Assembly (NCBI RefSeq): GCF_013184775.1
Contig: NZ_JAATVV010000013.1
Coordinates: forward strand, 62,001 to 126,000
Source: Martelella sp. HB161492
Lineage (GTDB): Bacteria > Pseudomonadota > Alphaproteobacteria > Rhizobiales > Rhizobiaceae
DNA length: 64,000 nucleotides
Direction: 5' to 3'
Shown here in pieces: positions 1 to 7,885 of the stretch (positions within the stretch are counted from its first letter, which is position 1; each line of letters begins with the position of its first letter). Made by a program: the position numbers and the translations under genes. Below the pieces are notes generated by a model, which saw only the letters and a list, made by a program, of their open reading frames with translations, did no database searches and was not told where the DNA came from.

Positions 1-365
1 CTGGAAATGGCATCGGCCATCTCGCGCATTTCGCCCTGCTTGAAGCCGCCATCCTCGTCGGAGCCGAGGCGCAGGCAGTCGAACACGGTGGTGATGCCGG
101 AGGTGACGATCTGGGCATCATGGGCCTGAACGGCGGCGATCTGGTTCCAGCGCACGCCGGGGCGCGGGGAATAATGCCCTTCCAGATGGTCGGTGTGCAG
201 CTCGACGAGGCCGGGGATCAGGTAGTCACCCTCGAAATCCTCGCCATGGGCGCTTGTTCCTTCAGAAATATCGGCAATCAGTCCGTCGCGGACGAGGACC
301 GAGCCCTGGACGATCTCGTCCTCGAGCACGATCGCGGCATTGGTGAATATGGTTTCCTTGGTCAT
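1..365 (-). CDS. phnM: PhnM, ribose 1-methylphosphonate 5-triphosphate diphosphatase (N-terminal part)
   Basis: The gene runs off the left edge, so only about 121 N-terminal residues are visible. PhnM belongs to the amidohydrolase superfamily. In the C-P lyase pathway it removes pyrophosphate from alpha-D-ribose 1-methylphosphonate 5-triphosphate before PhnJ acts. The visible part has the metal-binding HTD in LVELHTDHLEGHYSPRPGV at about residues 57-75, a highly characteristic PhnM segment. The ATG at 363-365 begins MTKETIFTNA. It lies 22 nt after the stop of the DUF1045 gene on the same strand, so it is probably the next gene of the phn operon. Identification is firm; the C-terminal half cannot be judged. 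Confidence 0.93.
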   Translation of the reverse strand, partial: MTKETIFTNAAIVLEDEIVQGSVLVRDGLIADISEGTSAHGEDFEGDYLIPGLVELHTDHLEGHYSPRPGVRWNQIAAVQAHDAQIVTSGITTVFDCLRLGSDEDGGFKQGEMREMADAIS

Positions 366-387
366 TTCGGTTCAAGCTTTCGTCTGT

Positions 388-1074
388 TCAGCCGGTCAGT
401 TTCTGCCAGCGTCTTACGGTAAAGGGGTCGCCGCGATTTTCCTCGACAAAGAGTGCCAGCCCGTCAATTGCGAGCGGACGGCCGATGAAGGCCCCGAAAT
501 ATGCAGCCGCGGCCGAGCGGATCACGGCGGCATCCGTGCCCTGGACCGGCCCGGTCAGCGTCATGTGGAAGCGGAATTCGTCAAAGACATAAGGATAACC
601 CCAGCGCATCAGATTGGCACGCTCGGCATCCGACAGGCTCTCCGGCTTGCGGCGGGCAATATCCGCCTCGGAAAGCGGCGCGCGCATCGGCTCGAAATGA
701 TCGACCACGGTCGCGGCAAAGGCCTGGAGATGCGGGTAGCGCTCGGTCGGCACCAGGGCGAAGAAATTGCCGAGTTCGCCAAGCGTGATTTCCGGCAGGG
801 TGAAGGGGGAATGTTTACGGCAGAAAACGTCGAACGCGGCCTCAAGGGCGGACGGGGTGACGGTTTCTTTCAGCGTGAAGGGGGCCTTCAGCGTGGCGTG
901 GAAGCCGTAACGGGCGGCGGCGGCTGTTACAACCTGCATCCGGTCGGGGCTGATCGGCACAGTTTCCGGGAAGGCGACCGGCGCTGCGGAAAAGGCGCTG
1001 CGGCCAAGCCAGTTGCTGGCCGCTGTGGTCAGCGGGTCGGTTGCCTCGGGAGTGAAATAGATGGCGTAGCGCAA
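388..1074 (-). CDS. DUF1045 protein of phosphonate operons, 2H phosphoesterase-like
   Basis: A 228-residue protein of the DUF1045 family (putative phosphonate metabolism protein) found in C-P lyase clusters. It carries two HxTx motifs, H59-A-T-L within YGFHATLKAPF and H170-M-T-L within FRFHMTLTGPV. Such a pair forms the active site of 2H phosphoesterases. The frame stays open upstream to an ATG at 1182, but family members begin with the equivalent of MRYAIYFTP. I therefore place the start at the TTG at 1074, which is inference. It lies between phnE and phnM on the same strand. No phnP is visible here, so it may open the cyclic ribose phosphate made by PhnJ. That function is a hypothesis. Confidence 0.85.
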   Translation of the reverse strand: MRYAIYFTPEATDPLTTAASNWLGRSAFSAAPVAFPETVPISPDRMQVVTAAAARYGFHATLKAPFTLKETVTPSALEAAFDVFCRKHSPFTLPEITLGELGNFFALVPTERYPHLQAFAATVVDHFEPMRAPLSEADIARRKPESLSDAERANLMRWGYPYVFDEFRFHMTLTGPVQGTDAAVIRSAAAAYFGAFIGRPLAIDGLALFVEENRGDPFTVRRWQKLTG

Positions 1075-1187
1075 GAAACGAAATCCTTGAAAACATGAAA
1101 CCGGCAGCAAGGTGAGGGGATTCGTTGTTTCACACAAGCAACCGATGGGCGCGGGGGCAAAAACCTGAACTTTTGCCCGCACTTCAT

Positions 1188-2705
1188 TCAGTGGTGGTCA
1201 GTCTTCGCTGTTCCCATCAGGCGGGACCTGAGGGCATTGGAAATATTGTCGAAGATGAAGACCACAATAAGGATCAGCACCACCATATAGGCAACGTTTT
1301 CCCAGTCGGAATTGGTGCGCATCGCCTCCCACAGCTTCAGGCCGATACCGCCGGCACCAACCGCGCCGATGATGGTGGCCGAGCGGGTGTTGCTCTCCCA
1401 GAAATAGAGCGCCTGCGAGCAGAACAGCGGCAGAACCTGCGGCAGCACGCCGAAACGCTGGACGGCAATGGGCGAGGCGCCGACGGATTTGACGCCCTCG
1501 CGCTGCTTGTCATCGATGTTTTCCAGCGCTTCGGAATAGAGCTTTCCGAGCGTTCCGGTATCGGTGAAGAAAATCGCCGACATGCCGGCCAGCGGCCCGG
1601 GGCCGAAGGCGCGGGTGAAGAACAGCGCCCAGATGAACATGTCGACGGAGCGCTGGAAATCGAAGAAGCGCTTGACGATCTGGTTCACCGGCTTGTTGCG
1701 GAAGATGTTCCGCGCAGCGAGGAAGGACAGCGGAAAGGCAAGGATGCCAGCGAACAGCGTGCCGACAAAGGCCATGACGATGGTCTGGCCGAGCTTGATC
1801 CAGACATCGAGATGCTGCCAGGAGGGATTGTAGAGGAAATCATTCAGCGCCAGCGCGAAATTGCTCTTTTGCGGGTCGATGCGCGGCGCGGCAAGGATCG
1901 CCTGCGCCACCTGGCCGAAGGACATGCCCCAGAAGGCGGAATTGGTGTCGAAGAAGAAGTTTTCCCAACCGAGGAAACGGCGATGGACGAGAACCTTGTC
2001 ATCGCGGATTTCAACATAGCCGGCAAAACCGAAATAGGCATAGACCTTGGCGCCCGGACGGTCCTGTTCAGCCCAGGAGGGCAGCGGATCAAGCGGATAG
2101 ACACCCTGATCGTGACGAAGTTCCAGACGGAGCTGTTCCCGACCCCGGTTTAGTGTCACCAGCTTCGGCAGAATGGTGACGGATTTCCTGCCGCCAAGAC
2201 GGATCGCAGCACTGGTGACCACCTCTTCGGTCACTTTTTGCGTGGCCGGTGCCGCCGCCTCTGCTTCACCCTGCTGACCGGCATTTTGCGGTGCCACGAA
2301 CATGAAGGCAGAGGAAGGCGTTGTGGCCGGTGCGGCCTGCGTTGCCGCGCCGGTGTCGATGGTGCGCGTCATCTCTTCGCGTGTAGTGGAGACCCAGTCG
2401 GGATCGGGATGTTCACCGAGCGGCGAGAAGCGCGGATAGCTGACCTCCATCGCGCCATCGGCGGAAATCTCCACGGTCGGTCGCCCCTCATAGGAGATCC
2501 AGTCGGCGAGATAATTGCCGGCAATCGCCCAGTTGGCGGAACCGAGTACGGCGCCGACGGAGAAAAACCACCAGCAGAAGGCGAGATAGGCAAGGGTGCC
2601 GGCGATGATGGCAATGGCGCGGATACGCGATTTTATCGATCCCCTGAGGAGGTCGGGGTGCCGTGCGGCGACGGCTTCCATTTCGGAAACTGCGATAACG
2701 CTCAT
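1188..2705 (-). CDS. phnE: Phosphonate ABC transporter permease PhnE (second copy)
   Basis: An inner-membrane permease of about 505 residues for phosphonate or phosphate import, partner of PhnC and PhnD. The C-terminal half has the binding-protein-dependent permease fold, with the ATPase-contact region EGVKSVGASPIAVQRFGVLP and the ending SATIIGAVGAGGIG shared with the upstream permease. Between the first membrane segment (about residues 25-45) and the transporter core lies an insert of roughly 200 residues rich in Ala, Thr and Pro, probably periplasmic. Many PhnE proteins are much shorter. The ATG at 2705 is preferred because GAGAGGAAG precedes it; a GTG at 2723 overlaps the phnE stop upstream. 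It is translationally close to that gene. Confidence 0.9.
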   Translation of the reverse strand: MSVIAVSEMEAVAARHPDLLRGSIKSRIRAIAIIAGTLAYLAFCWWFFSVGAVLGSANWAIAGNYLADWISYEGRPTVEISADGAMEVSYPRFSPLGEHPDPDWVSTTREEMTRTIDTGAATQAAPATTPSSAFMFVAPQNAGQQGEAEAAAPATQKVTEEVVTSAAIRLGGRKSVTILPKLVTLNRGREQLRLELRHDQGVYPLDPLPSWAEQDRPGAKVYAYFGFAGYVEIRDDKVLVHRRFLGWENFFFDTNSAFWGMSFGQVAQAILAAPRIDPQKSNFALALNDFLYNPSWQHLDVWIKLGQTIVMAFVGTLFAGILAFPLSFLAARNIFRNKPVNQIVKRFFDFQRSVDMFIWALFFTRAFGPGPLAGMSAIFFTDTGTLGKLYSEALENIDDKQREGVKSVGASPIAVQRFGVLPQVLPLFCSQALYFWESNTRSATIIGAVGAGGIGLKLWEAMRTNSDWENVAYMVVLILIVVFIFDNISNALRSRLMGTAKTDHH

Positions 2706-2719
2706 GGCTTGTCTTCCTC

Positions 2720-3685
2720 TCACATGGCCGGGGCAAAGGCCTGATTGCCGACAAGGCGGCGTCTCAGCCAGGCGGAGAACTGGTCAACGGCGACGATGGT
2801 GCAGAACAGAAGCAGCACGATAGCAATGGTTTTGGCGGCATGGCCGCGGCTGATCGACAGCCTGAGCTGCTCGCCGATGCCGCCGCCGCCGACGGCGCCG
2901 ATAATGGTGGAGGCTCGCACGTTGATTTCCAGACGCAGCAGGAAATAGCTCATGAAATTCGGCAGAACCTGCGGCACGATACCGAACCAGACCTGCTCGA
3001 CCCAGTTGGCGCCGGCGGCCCTCAGACCTTCCACGGGTTTCATGTCGGCATTTTCAACCACTTCGAAGAACAGTTTCCCAAGCGCCCCGATCGTGTGGAT
3101 TGTCACCGCGATCATCGCCGGGATCGGGCCGATCGACAGAATGGCGAGGAAGAAACCGGCCAGCACGATCTCGGGAAAGGCGCGCAGCACTTCCATGAAA
3201 CGCCGTACCGTGCCGCGCAGCCAGACATTGCGGGTGATGTTCTTGGCCGCAAAGAAGCACAGCATGAAGGCGAAGACAAAGCCGATAATGGTGGAAACGA
3301 TGGCGATATTCAGCGTTTCGAGCATCTTCTCGAAATATTCGGGCACATAGAATTGCGAGCCGAAGAGATAGATGCGGCCATCGGGATAATCATATTGCAG
3401 CGAGCCGTCATAATAGGGGGAGGCGCGGTCGAACAGCGCTCGGAAGGGCTCCAGCGCATCGCGCGGCACAAGCTCGCCGGTGAAATCGAGAAAATGCGGC
3501 AGCCGGTCGAAGAATTTGCCGGCATTGGTGGCATTGGCAAACCAGAAGGACCCCGCCAGCGCCAGAAACAGGATAACGAGCGTCAGAACCGTGTAGAACC
3601 GCTTCTGGGCCGCGAGCTTTTGCCAGTGTTCCTCGATCAGCGCACCGCTGTCGCTCAATTGTGGCCGGTGGTCGGACGTCTTCAT
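2720..3685 (-). CDS. phnE: Phosphonate ABC transporter permease PhnE (first copy)
   Basis: A 321-residue inner-membrane permease of the phosphonate importer PhnCDE. It has an N-terminal membrane anchor near residues 38-58, a periplasmic stretch, and a transporter core with EGLRAAGANWVEQVWFGIVP (ATPase coupling loop) and ASTIIGAVGGGGIG near the C-terminus. It pairs with the longer permease downstream, presumably as a heterodimer. The open frame can begin at a TTG at 3703, but the ATG at 3685 is more likely. A strong hairpin separates it from phnD, which would lower permease synthesis relative to the binding protein. Confidence 0.91.
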   Translation of the reverse strand: MKTSDHRPQLSDSGALIEEHWQKLAAQKRFYTVLTLVILFLALAGSFWFANATNAGKFFDRLPHFLDFTGELVPRDALEPFRALFDRASPYYDGSLQYDYPDGRIYLFGSQFYVPEYFEKMLETLNIAIVSTIIGFVFAFMLCFFAAKNITRNVWLRGTVRRFMEVLRAFPEIVLAGFFLAILSIGPIPAMIAVTIHTIGALGKLFFEVVENADMKPVEGLRAAGANWVEQVWFGIVPQVLPNFMSYFLLRLEINVRASTIIGAVGGGGIGEQLRLSISRGHAAKTIAIVLLLFCTIVAVDQFSAWLRRRLVGNQAFAPAM

Positions 3686-3720
3686 GAATTCTGCCTGGGA
3701 CAATGTCGATCAACAAGAAG

Positions 3721-3746
3721 ACCCGTACCGCCGGAGCGGTACGGGT
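3721..3746 (-). terminator. Intercistronic hairpin between phnD and phnE
   Basis: The arms ACCCGTACCG (3721-3730) and CGGTACGGGT (3737-3746) are perfectly complementary over 10 bp with a 6-nt loop. It starts about 20 nt after the phnD stop. On the transcribed strand the 3' side continues with CTTCTTGTTG, a weak U-rich tract. I read it as an attenuator or mRNA-stabilising stem that keeps the binding-protein message in excess of the permease message. A full stop is unlikely because phnE has no other visible promoter. Confidence 0.7.
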
Positions 3747-3766
3747 TTTGATGGGGAAGGCTGAAA

Positions 3767-4672
3767 TCAGCCGCCGATGGTGGCCTTGCGGGCATTGATG
3801 ATCGGCTGGTAGAAGTCGACGTTGACATCGGCAAAACCAGTGAAGTCACCGCCTTCGACAGCGGCGAAGCAGTCCGGGTCGGTCTTCGGCAGGTTGACCA
3901 TGAAATCCTTGACCTTGGTCTTCATGTCGTCGTTCAGCGATGTGCGGACAACGATCGGGCCGTTCGGGATCAGCGGGCTTTCCCAGAGCTGAACCAGATC
4001 ATCCATGTTGAGGATGCCCTTGTCGACCATCTTGCGCAGATTGCCGGAGGTGTAGCCATCTTCAAAACTGCCAACGCCCGAAGCCCAGGTCGTGCCGGCA
4101 TCGAACGTGCCCTTGACGACTTCGAGAACCAGGTTTTCATGACCGCCGCCGAAGCCGGTTTCGGAGAAGAACTGGTCAACCGGCATGCCAACGGCTTCCG
4201 GCAGCGTCACGGTCGGGATCAGGTAGCCGGAGGTGGAGTCCGGATCGGCAAAGCCGAGCTTCTTGCCCTTCATGTCGGCAAGCGAGGTCATGCCCGAATC
4301 CTTGCGGGCGACCATGACCGAGTGATAGCCCATCGAGCCATCGGTCTGAACCGTGGTCAGGATCGGCTCGACCGCGTTCGGGTCGGAGAGGTAAGCCTTG
4401 GCATAGCCGGATGCGCCGAGCTCGGCATAATCAAGCGTGCCGCCGAGCAGGCCCTGAATGACGCCGTCATAATCGGCGGCCGGGAACAGCTGGATGCTTT
4501 CGACGCCGATGGCGGCCGGCATTTCGTCGACCAGGCACTGGAAGTTGCGCAGGCGGTCAGATTCGTTTTCGCCACCGAGAATGCCGATGCGGAAGACCTT
4601 CAGGTCTTCGGCCATGGCCGAGGTCGAAAGAGCGGCAAGGGCTGCCGTGGCCAGAAGAATTTTCTTGAACAT
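3767..4672 (-). CDS. phnD: Phosphonate ABC transporter substrate-binding protein PhnD
   Basis: A 301-residue periplasmic binding protein for phosphonates or phosphate. A signal peptide is clear (MFKKILLATAALAALSTSAMA, residues 1-21). The mature part starts EDLKVFRIGILGGENESDRL, typical of the PhnD/PhoD family of rhizobia, with GGTLDYAELG and FADPDSTSGYLIP around the ligand-binding cleft. It follows phnC by 88 bp and precedes both phnE genes. The hairpin after its stop suggests higher expression than the permeases, as is common for binding proteins. Confidence 0.94.
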   Translation of the reverse strand: MFKKILLATAALAALSTSAMAEDLKVFRIGILGGENESDRLRNFQCLVDEMPAAIGVESIQLFPAADYDGVIQGLLGGTLDYAELGASGYAKAYLSDPNAVEPILTTVQTDGSMGYHSVMVARKDSGMTSLADMKGKKLGFADPDSTSGYLIPTVTLPEAVGMPVDQFFSETGFGGGHENLVLEVVKGTFDAGTTWASGVGSFEDGYTSGNLRKMVDKGILNMDDLVQLWESPLIPNGPIVVRTSLNDDMKTKVKDFMVNLPKTDPDCFAAVEGGDFTGFADVNVDFYQPIINARKATIGG

Positions 4673-4760
4673 GACTTTCTCTCCTAGATGTCCGGCGTCC
4701 CTGCCGGATTTTTGGGGGATCGTATTTGCCCGTCACGCGGGCGATCATTGAGGCTGGCCT

Positions 4761-5630
4761 TCAAGGCATGGCTGCCTCGGCTTCCGTCAGCATGGGGTTG
4801 CCAACGGACGACTTCCGGGCGACAGCCGCTGCGGGGAGCTTGTCCTCGTTGATCGTTGTCGAGGTCATGCTCTCGTCGATACCGGCGCTGTTCTTGTCGG
4901 AACCGTAGATTTCCTGCACTTTCGCCGCCGTCAGCTGCTGCGGCGTGCCGTCAAAGACCACACGGCCCTGCGACATGCCGATAATGCGCTCGCAATAGGT
5001 GCGGGCAGTGTCGAGCGTGTGCAGATTGGTGATGACCGTAATGCCCTCACGCTCGTTGATATCGCGCAGCGCATCCATCACCACCTTGGCGTTGAGCGGA
5101 TCCAGCGAGGCGATCGGCTCATCGGCGAGCACCATTTTCGGGTCCTGCATCAGCGCGCGGGCAATGGCGACGCGCTGCTGCTGGCCACCGGACAGGGTGC
5201 CGGCTTTCTGCAGCGCCGTCTGTTCGATGCCGAGCCGTTCCAGGGCGGCTATCGCCATGATCCGCTCCTCCCGGGTAAAGGCGTTCATCAGCGACAGCAT
5301 GGTGGAGCGGTGGTTCAGCCGGCCAAGCAGGACATTGGTCAGCACGTCGAGGCGCGGAACCAGATTGAACTGCTGAAAGATCATCGCGCAATCACGCTGC
5401 CAGTCGCGCAGCGGCTTGCCCTTGAGTCTGGAGACATCATGGTCGCCGAACAGGATCTCGCCTTCAGACGGGTCGATCAGCCGGTTGATCATCCGCAAGA
5501 GCGTCGACTTTCCGGCGCCGGATCGGCCGATCACGCCCACCATCTGCCCCTGCGGGATGACGATGTTGACATTGCTGACCGCAGTCTTGGCACCAAAGCG
5601 GCGGGTGACGTTTCTGATTGCGAAGTTCAT
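4761..5630 (-). CDS. phnC: Phosphonate ABC transporter ATP-binding protein PhnC
   Basis: A 289-residue cytoplasmic ATPase that energises the PhnE permeases. It has Walker [10 protein letters not shown] near residues 36-44, the signature [15 protein letters not shown] near 148-162, Walker [13 protein letters not shown] and H-loop NLHTLD. The last 40 residues or so (from about [10 protein letters not shown]) are a tail beyond the ATPase fold. It is the first transporter gene after the C-P lyase genes. The 150-bp gap upstream could hold a separate promoter. Confidence 0.94.
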   Translation of the reverse strand: MNFAIRNVTRRFGAKTAVSNVNIVIPQGQMVGVIGRSGAGKSTLLRMINRLIDPSEGEILFGDHDVSRLKGKPLRDWQRDCAMIFQQFNLVPRLDVLTNVLLGRLNHRSTMLSLMNAFTREERIMAIAALERLGIEQTALQKAGTLSGGQQQRVAIARALMQDPKMVLADEPIASLDPLNAKVVMDALRDINEREGITVITNLHTLDTARTYCERIIGMSQGRVVFDGTPQQLTAAKVQEIYGSDKNSAGIDESMTSTTINEDKLPAAAVARKSSVGNPMLTEAEAAMP

Positions 5631-5662
5631 GCGACAACTTTCAACGAGATTTAAATGCCGGG

Positions 5663-5688
5663 CGCACCGCGTCCGGCAGGTCGGTGCG
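5663..5688 (-). other. Hairpin in the 150-bp gap upstream of phnC
   Basis: CGCACCG (5663-5669) and CGGTGCG (5682-5688) form a perfect 7-bp stem with a 12-nt loop, 33 nt upstream of the phnC start. No T tract follows on either strand. It could modulate phnC translation or partially terminate the upstream message; the role is unknown. The rest of the gap 5631-5780 shows no gene. Confidence 0.4.
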
Positions 5689-5780
5689 AGCGACCTGTTA
5701 TGCGTTGTCTTAACGGTGCTGTTTGAAGGCCGAATGTCAGTTTTGTATCGGAAATATTACAACCTGAGGCGCGCCATCGC

Positions 5781-6392
5781 CTATTCGTAGGCGGCCAGGA
5801 ATTCTTCCGCGCGCATCGTCCGGAAATCGGCGAGTGCGGCACGCAGCCGGTCATGCTCCCAGTCCCACCAGCAAAGCGCATCCATGCGTGCCGCGATCTC
5901 TTTGGGAAAGCGCTGCCGGATCGGCTTTGCCGCAACACCGGCAACGATCGTGTAGGCCTCGACATCTTTCGAGACGACAGCGCCGGCGCCGATCACCGCG
6001 CCATTGCCGACGCTGATGCCCGGCAGCAGCGTGGCGCCATGGCCGATCCAGACATCGTGGCCAATGACGATGCGCTTGTCGCGCCGTCTGGCAAAGAAGG
6101 CATGATCGGGCTCGGCATCATCCCAGTAGTCGTTTGAGCGATAGGTGAAGTGATGCAGCGTTGCCCGTTCGACCGGGTGATTGGTGGCGTTGATGCGCAC
6201 GGCAGCGGCGATATTGGCGAATTTGCCGATCGTGGCGCACCAGACGGCGCCATCCTGCATGATGTAGGAATAATCGCCCATCTCGACATCTTCAATCCGG
6301 CAGCGCGCCTCGATCTCGCAATAGCGGCCAAGCCGGCTTTCCTTCACGCAAGCGGTGTCGTGAATGACGGGGGCAATGCCGAGCTTCGTCAT
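5781..6392 (-). CDS. Hexapeptide-repeat transferase of phosphonate operons
   Basis: A 203-residue left-handed beta-helix protein related to chloramphenicol/virginiamycin-type acetyltransferases. Hexapeptide repeats are visible around IGHDVWIGHGATLLPGISV and NGAVIGAGAVVSKDV (about residues 112-145), with a likely catalytic His in NATNHPVERATLHHFTYRS. Proteins of this type recur inside C-P lyase clusters and are annotated as phosphonate-metabolism transferases. The natural substrate is not known to me; an aminophosphonate acyl acceptor would fit the setting. Its ATG overlaps the phnL stop, so the two are translationally coupled. Confidence 0.88.
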   Translation of the reverse strand: MTKLGIAPVIHDTACVKESRLGRYCEIEARCRIEDVEMGDYSYIMQDGAVWCATIGKFANIAAAVRINATNHPVERATLHHFTYRSNDYWDDAEPDHAFFARRRDKRIVIGHDVWIGHGATLLPGISVGNGAVIGAGAVVSKDVEAYTIVAGVAAKPIRQRFPKEIAARMDALCWWDWEHDRLRAALADFRTMRAEEFLAAYE

Positions 6393-7096
6393 GCAGCGCT
6401 CCTGCGGGGCGAGAAGGCCATGACGTCGATCACCGTGTCGGCGACCGCCTCGCGCACTTCAGAATCGTGAAAGATGCCGAGAAGCGCGACACCATCGGCC
6501 TTCTTCTCGGCGATCATGTCCATCACCACCTTGCGGTTTTCGGCATCGAGCGAGGCGGTCGGTTCATCCAGAAGCAGGATCGAATGGTTGGTGATGAAGC
6601 CGCGGGCGATATTGACCCGCTGCTGCTCGCCGCCGGAAAAGGTCGCCGGCGGCAATTGCCACAGAGCTTCCGGCAGGTTGAGCCGGGACAGCAGCGCCTT
6701 GGCCCTGTCCCGCGCCTTTTTCTGGCTGGTGCCTGCAGCCAGCAGCGGTTCGGCAACAACGTCGGTCGCCGAGACGCGCGGAACGGCGCGCAGGAACTGG
6801 CTGACATAACCGAGCGTGTCGCGCCGGACAGAGAGGATCAGGCGCGGGTCGGCACTGGCGAGGTCCACCGTCATACCCTTGTGGGCCAGCAGGATCTGCC
6901 CCTGATCGACGGCATAATTGCCATAGACCATTTTCAGGATCGAGCTCTTGCCGATGCCCGACGGGCCGCCGAGCACGGCGCAGCTGCCCGCTTCGACGGA
7001 GAAGGAGGCATTGTCGATGACGGGCAGTTTCAGCCCGCCGCGGAGATGCATGGTGAAGCTTTTGGAGACTTCGGAAACGATCAGCGGAACGGGCAT
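6389..7096 (-). CDS. phnL: C-P lyase system ATP-binding protein PhnL
   Basis: A 235-residue ABC-type ATPase with Walker A GGPSGIGKSS near residues 44-53, signature FSGGEQQRVNIARG near 149-162 and Walker B ILLLDEPTASLD. PhnL is not a transporter subunit. With PhnG, H and I it takes part in joining the phosphonate to ATP to give ribose 1-phosphonate 5-triphosphate, and it associates with the C-P lyase core. It follows phnK by 3 bp and overlaps the hexapeptide gene by 4 bp. Confidence 0.94.
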   Translation of the reverse strand: MPVPLIVSEVSKSFTMHLRGGLKLPVIDNASFSVEAGSCAVLGGPSGIGKSSILKMVYGNYAVDQGQILLAHKGMTVDLASADPRLILSVRRDTLGYVSQFLRAVPRVSATDVVAEPLLAAGTSQKKARDRAKALLSRLNLPEALWQLPPATFSGGEQQRVNIARGFITNHSILLLDEPTASLDAENRKVVMDMIAEKKADGVALLGIFHDSEVREAVADTVIDVMAFSPRRSAA

Positions 7097-7099
7097 GGC

Positions 7100-7885
7100 T
7101 TACACCTGCAGGATGGAGGAGACGAGAAGCTGGGTATAGGGCTCGCGCGGGTCATCCAGCACCCGGTCCGTCAGGCCCTGCTCGATGACGCGGCCGGATT
7201 TCATCACCATCATCCGGTGCGACAGAAGCCGTGCGACGGCGAGATCATGGGTGACGACAATCGCGGCGAGACCGAGATCATTGACGAGGCCGCGCACCAG
7301 ATCGAGAAGCCGCGCCTGTACCGAGACGTCAAGGCCGCCTGTCGGCTCGTCCATGAAGACGAGGCGTGGCCCGGTGACCAGATTGCGGGCGATCTGCAGG
7401 CGCTGGCGCATGCCGCCGGAAAAGGCGCGCGGCTGGTCATCGATCCGGTCGGCGGCGATTTCGACGCGCTCCAGCCAGTCGGCGGCGGTCGCGCGGATCT
7501 GGCCGTAATGACGGTCGCCGATCGCCATCAGCCGCTCGCCGACATTGGCGCCGGCGGAAACGGTCATGCGCAGCCCGTCGGCCGGGTTCTGGTGGACAAA
7601 GCCCCAGTCCGTGCGCATCAGCACCCGCCGTTCTGCCTCGCCCATGCGGTAGAGATCGGAAAAACGGCCGTCGCGCATGCGGTATTCCACCGTGCCGGTG
7701 GTCGGCGTCAGCCGGGTGGAAATGCAGTTCAGAAGCGTTGTCTTGCCGGAGCCGCTCTCGCCGACGATCGCCAGAACCTCGCCGGGATAGAGTTCAAAGC
7801 CGACATCAAGGCAGCCGGGCCGTTTGCCATAGAATTTCGAAACGCCGGTGACCTTCATCAGCGGCTGATCGGGTCTGGCCGTCAT
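7100..7885 (-). CDS. phnK: C-P lyase system ATP-binding protein PhnK
   Basis: A 261-residue ABC-type ATPase that docks on the PhnGHIJ core complex. It has Walker A GESGSGKTT near residues 40-48, signature FSGGMRQRLQIARNL near 153-167 and Walker B LVFMDEPTGGLD. It resembles oligopeptide-transport ATPases but is identified by its place between phnJ and phnL. The start overlaps the phnJ stop by 4 bp (ATGA), indicating translational coupling. Confidence 0.94.
   Translation of the reverse strand: MTARPDQPLMKVTGVSKFYGKRPGCLDVGFELYPGEVLAIVGESGSGKTTLLNCISTRLTPTTGTVEYRMRDGRFSDLYRMGEAERRVLMRTDWGFVHQNPADGLRMTVSAGANVGERLMAIGDRHYGQIRATAADWLERVEIAADRIDDQPRAFSGGMRQRLQIARNLVTGPRLVFMDEPTGGLDVSVQARLLDLVRGLVNDLGLAAIVVTHDLAVARLLSHRMMVMKSGRVIEQGLTDRVLDDPREPYTQLLVSSILQV

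Noticed and set aside
1125-2153. Open frame of 342 codons on the plus strand
   Set aside because: It is antisense to phnE and has no domain or ribosome site.
5723-5740. Possible PhoB box upstream of phnC (CTGACAT-N4-CCTTCAA on the minus strand)
   Set aside because: The first half fits CTGTCAT in 6 of 7 positions but the second in only 4 of 7. Too weak to list as a site, although phosphate control of phn genes is plausible.
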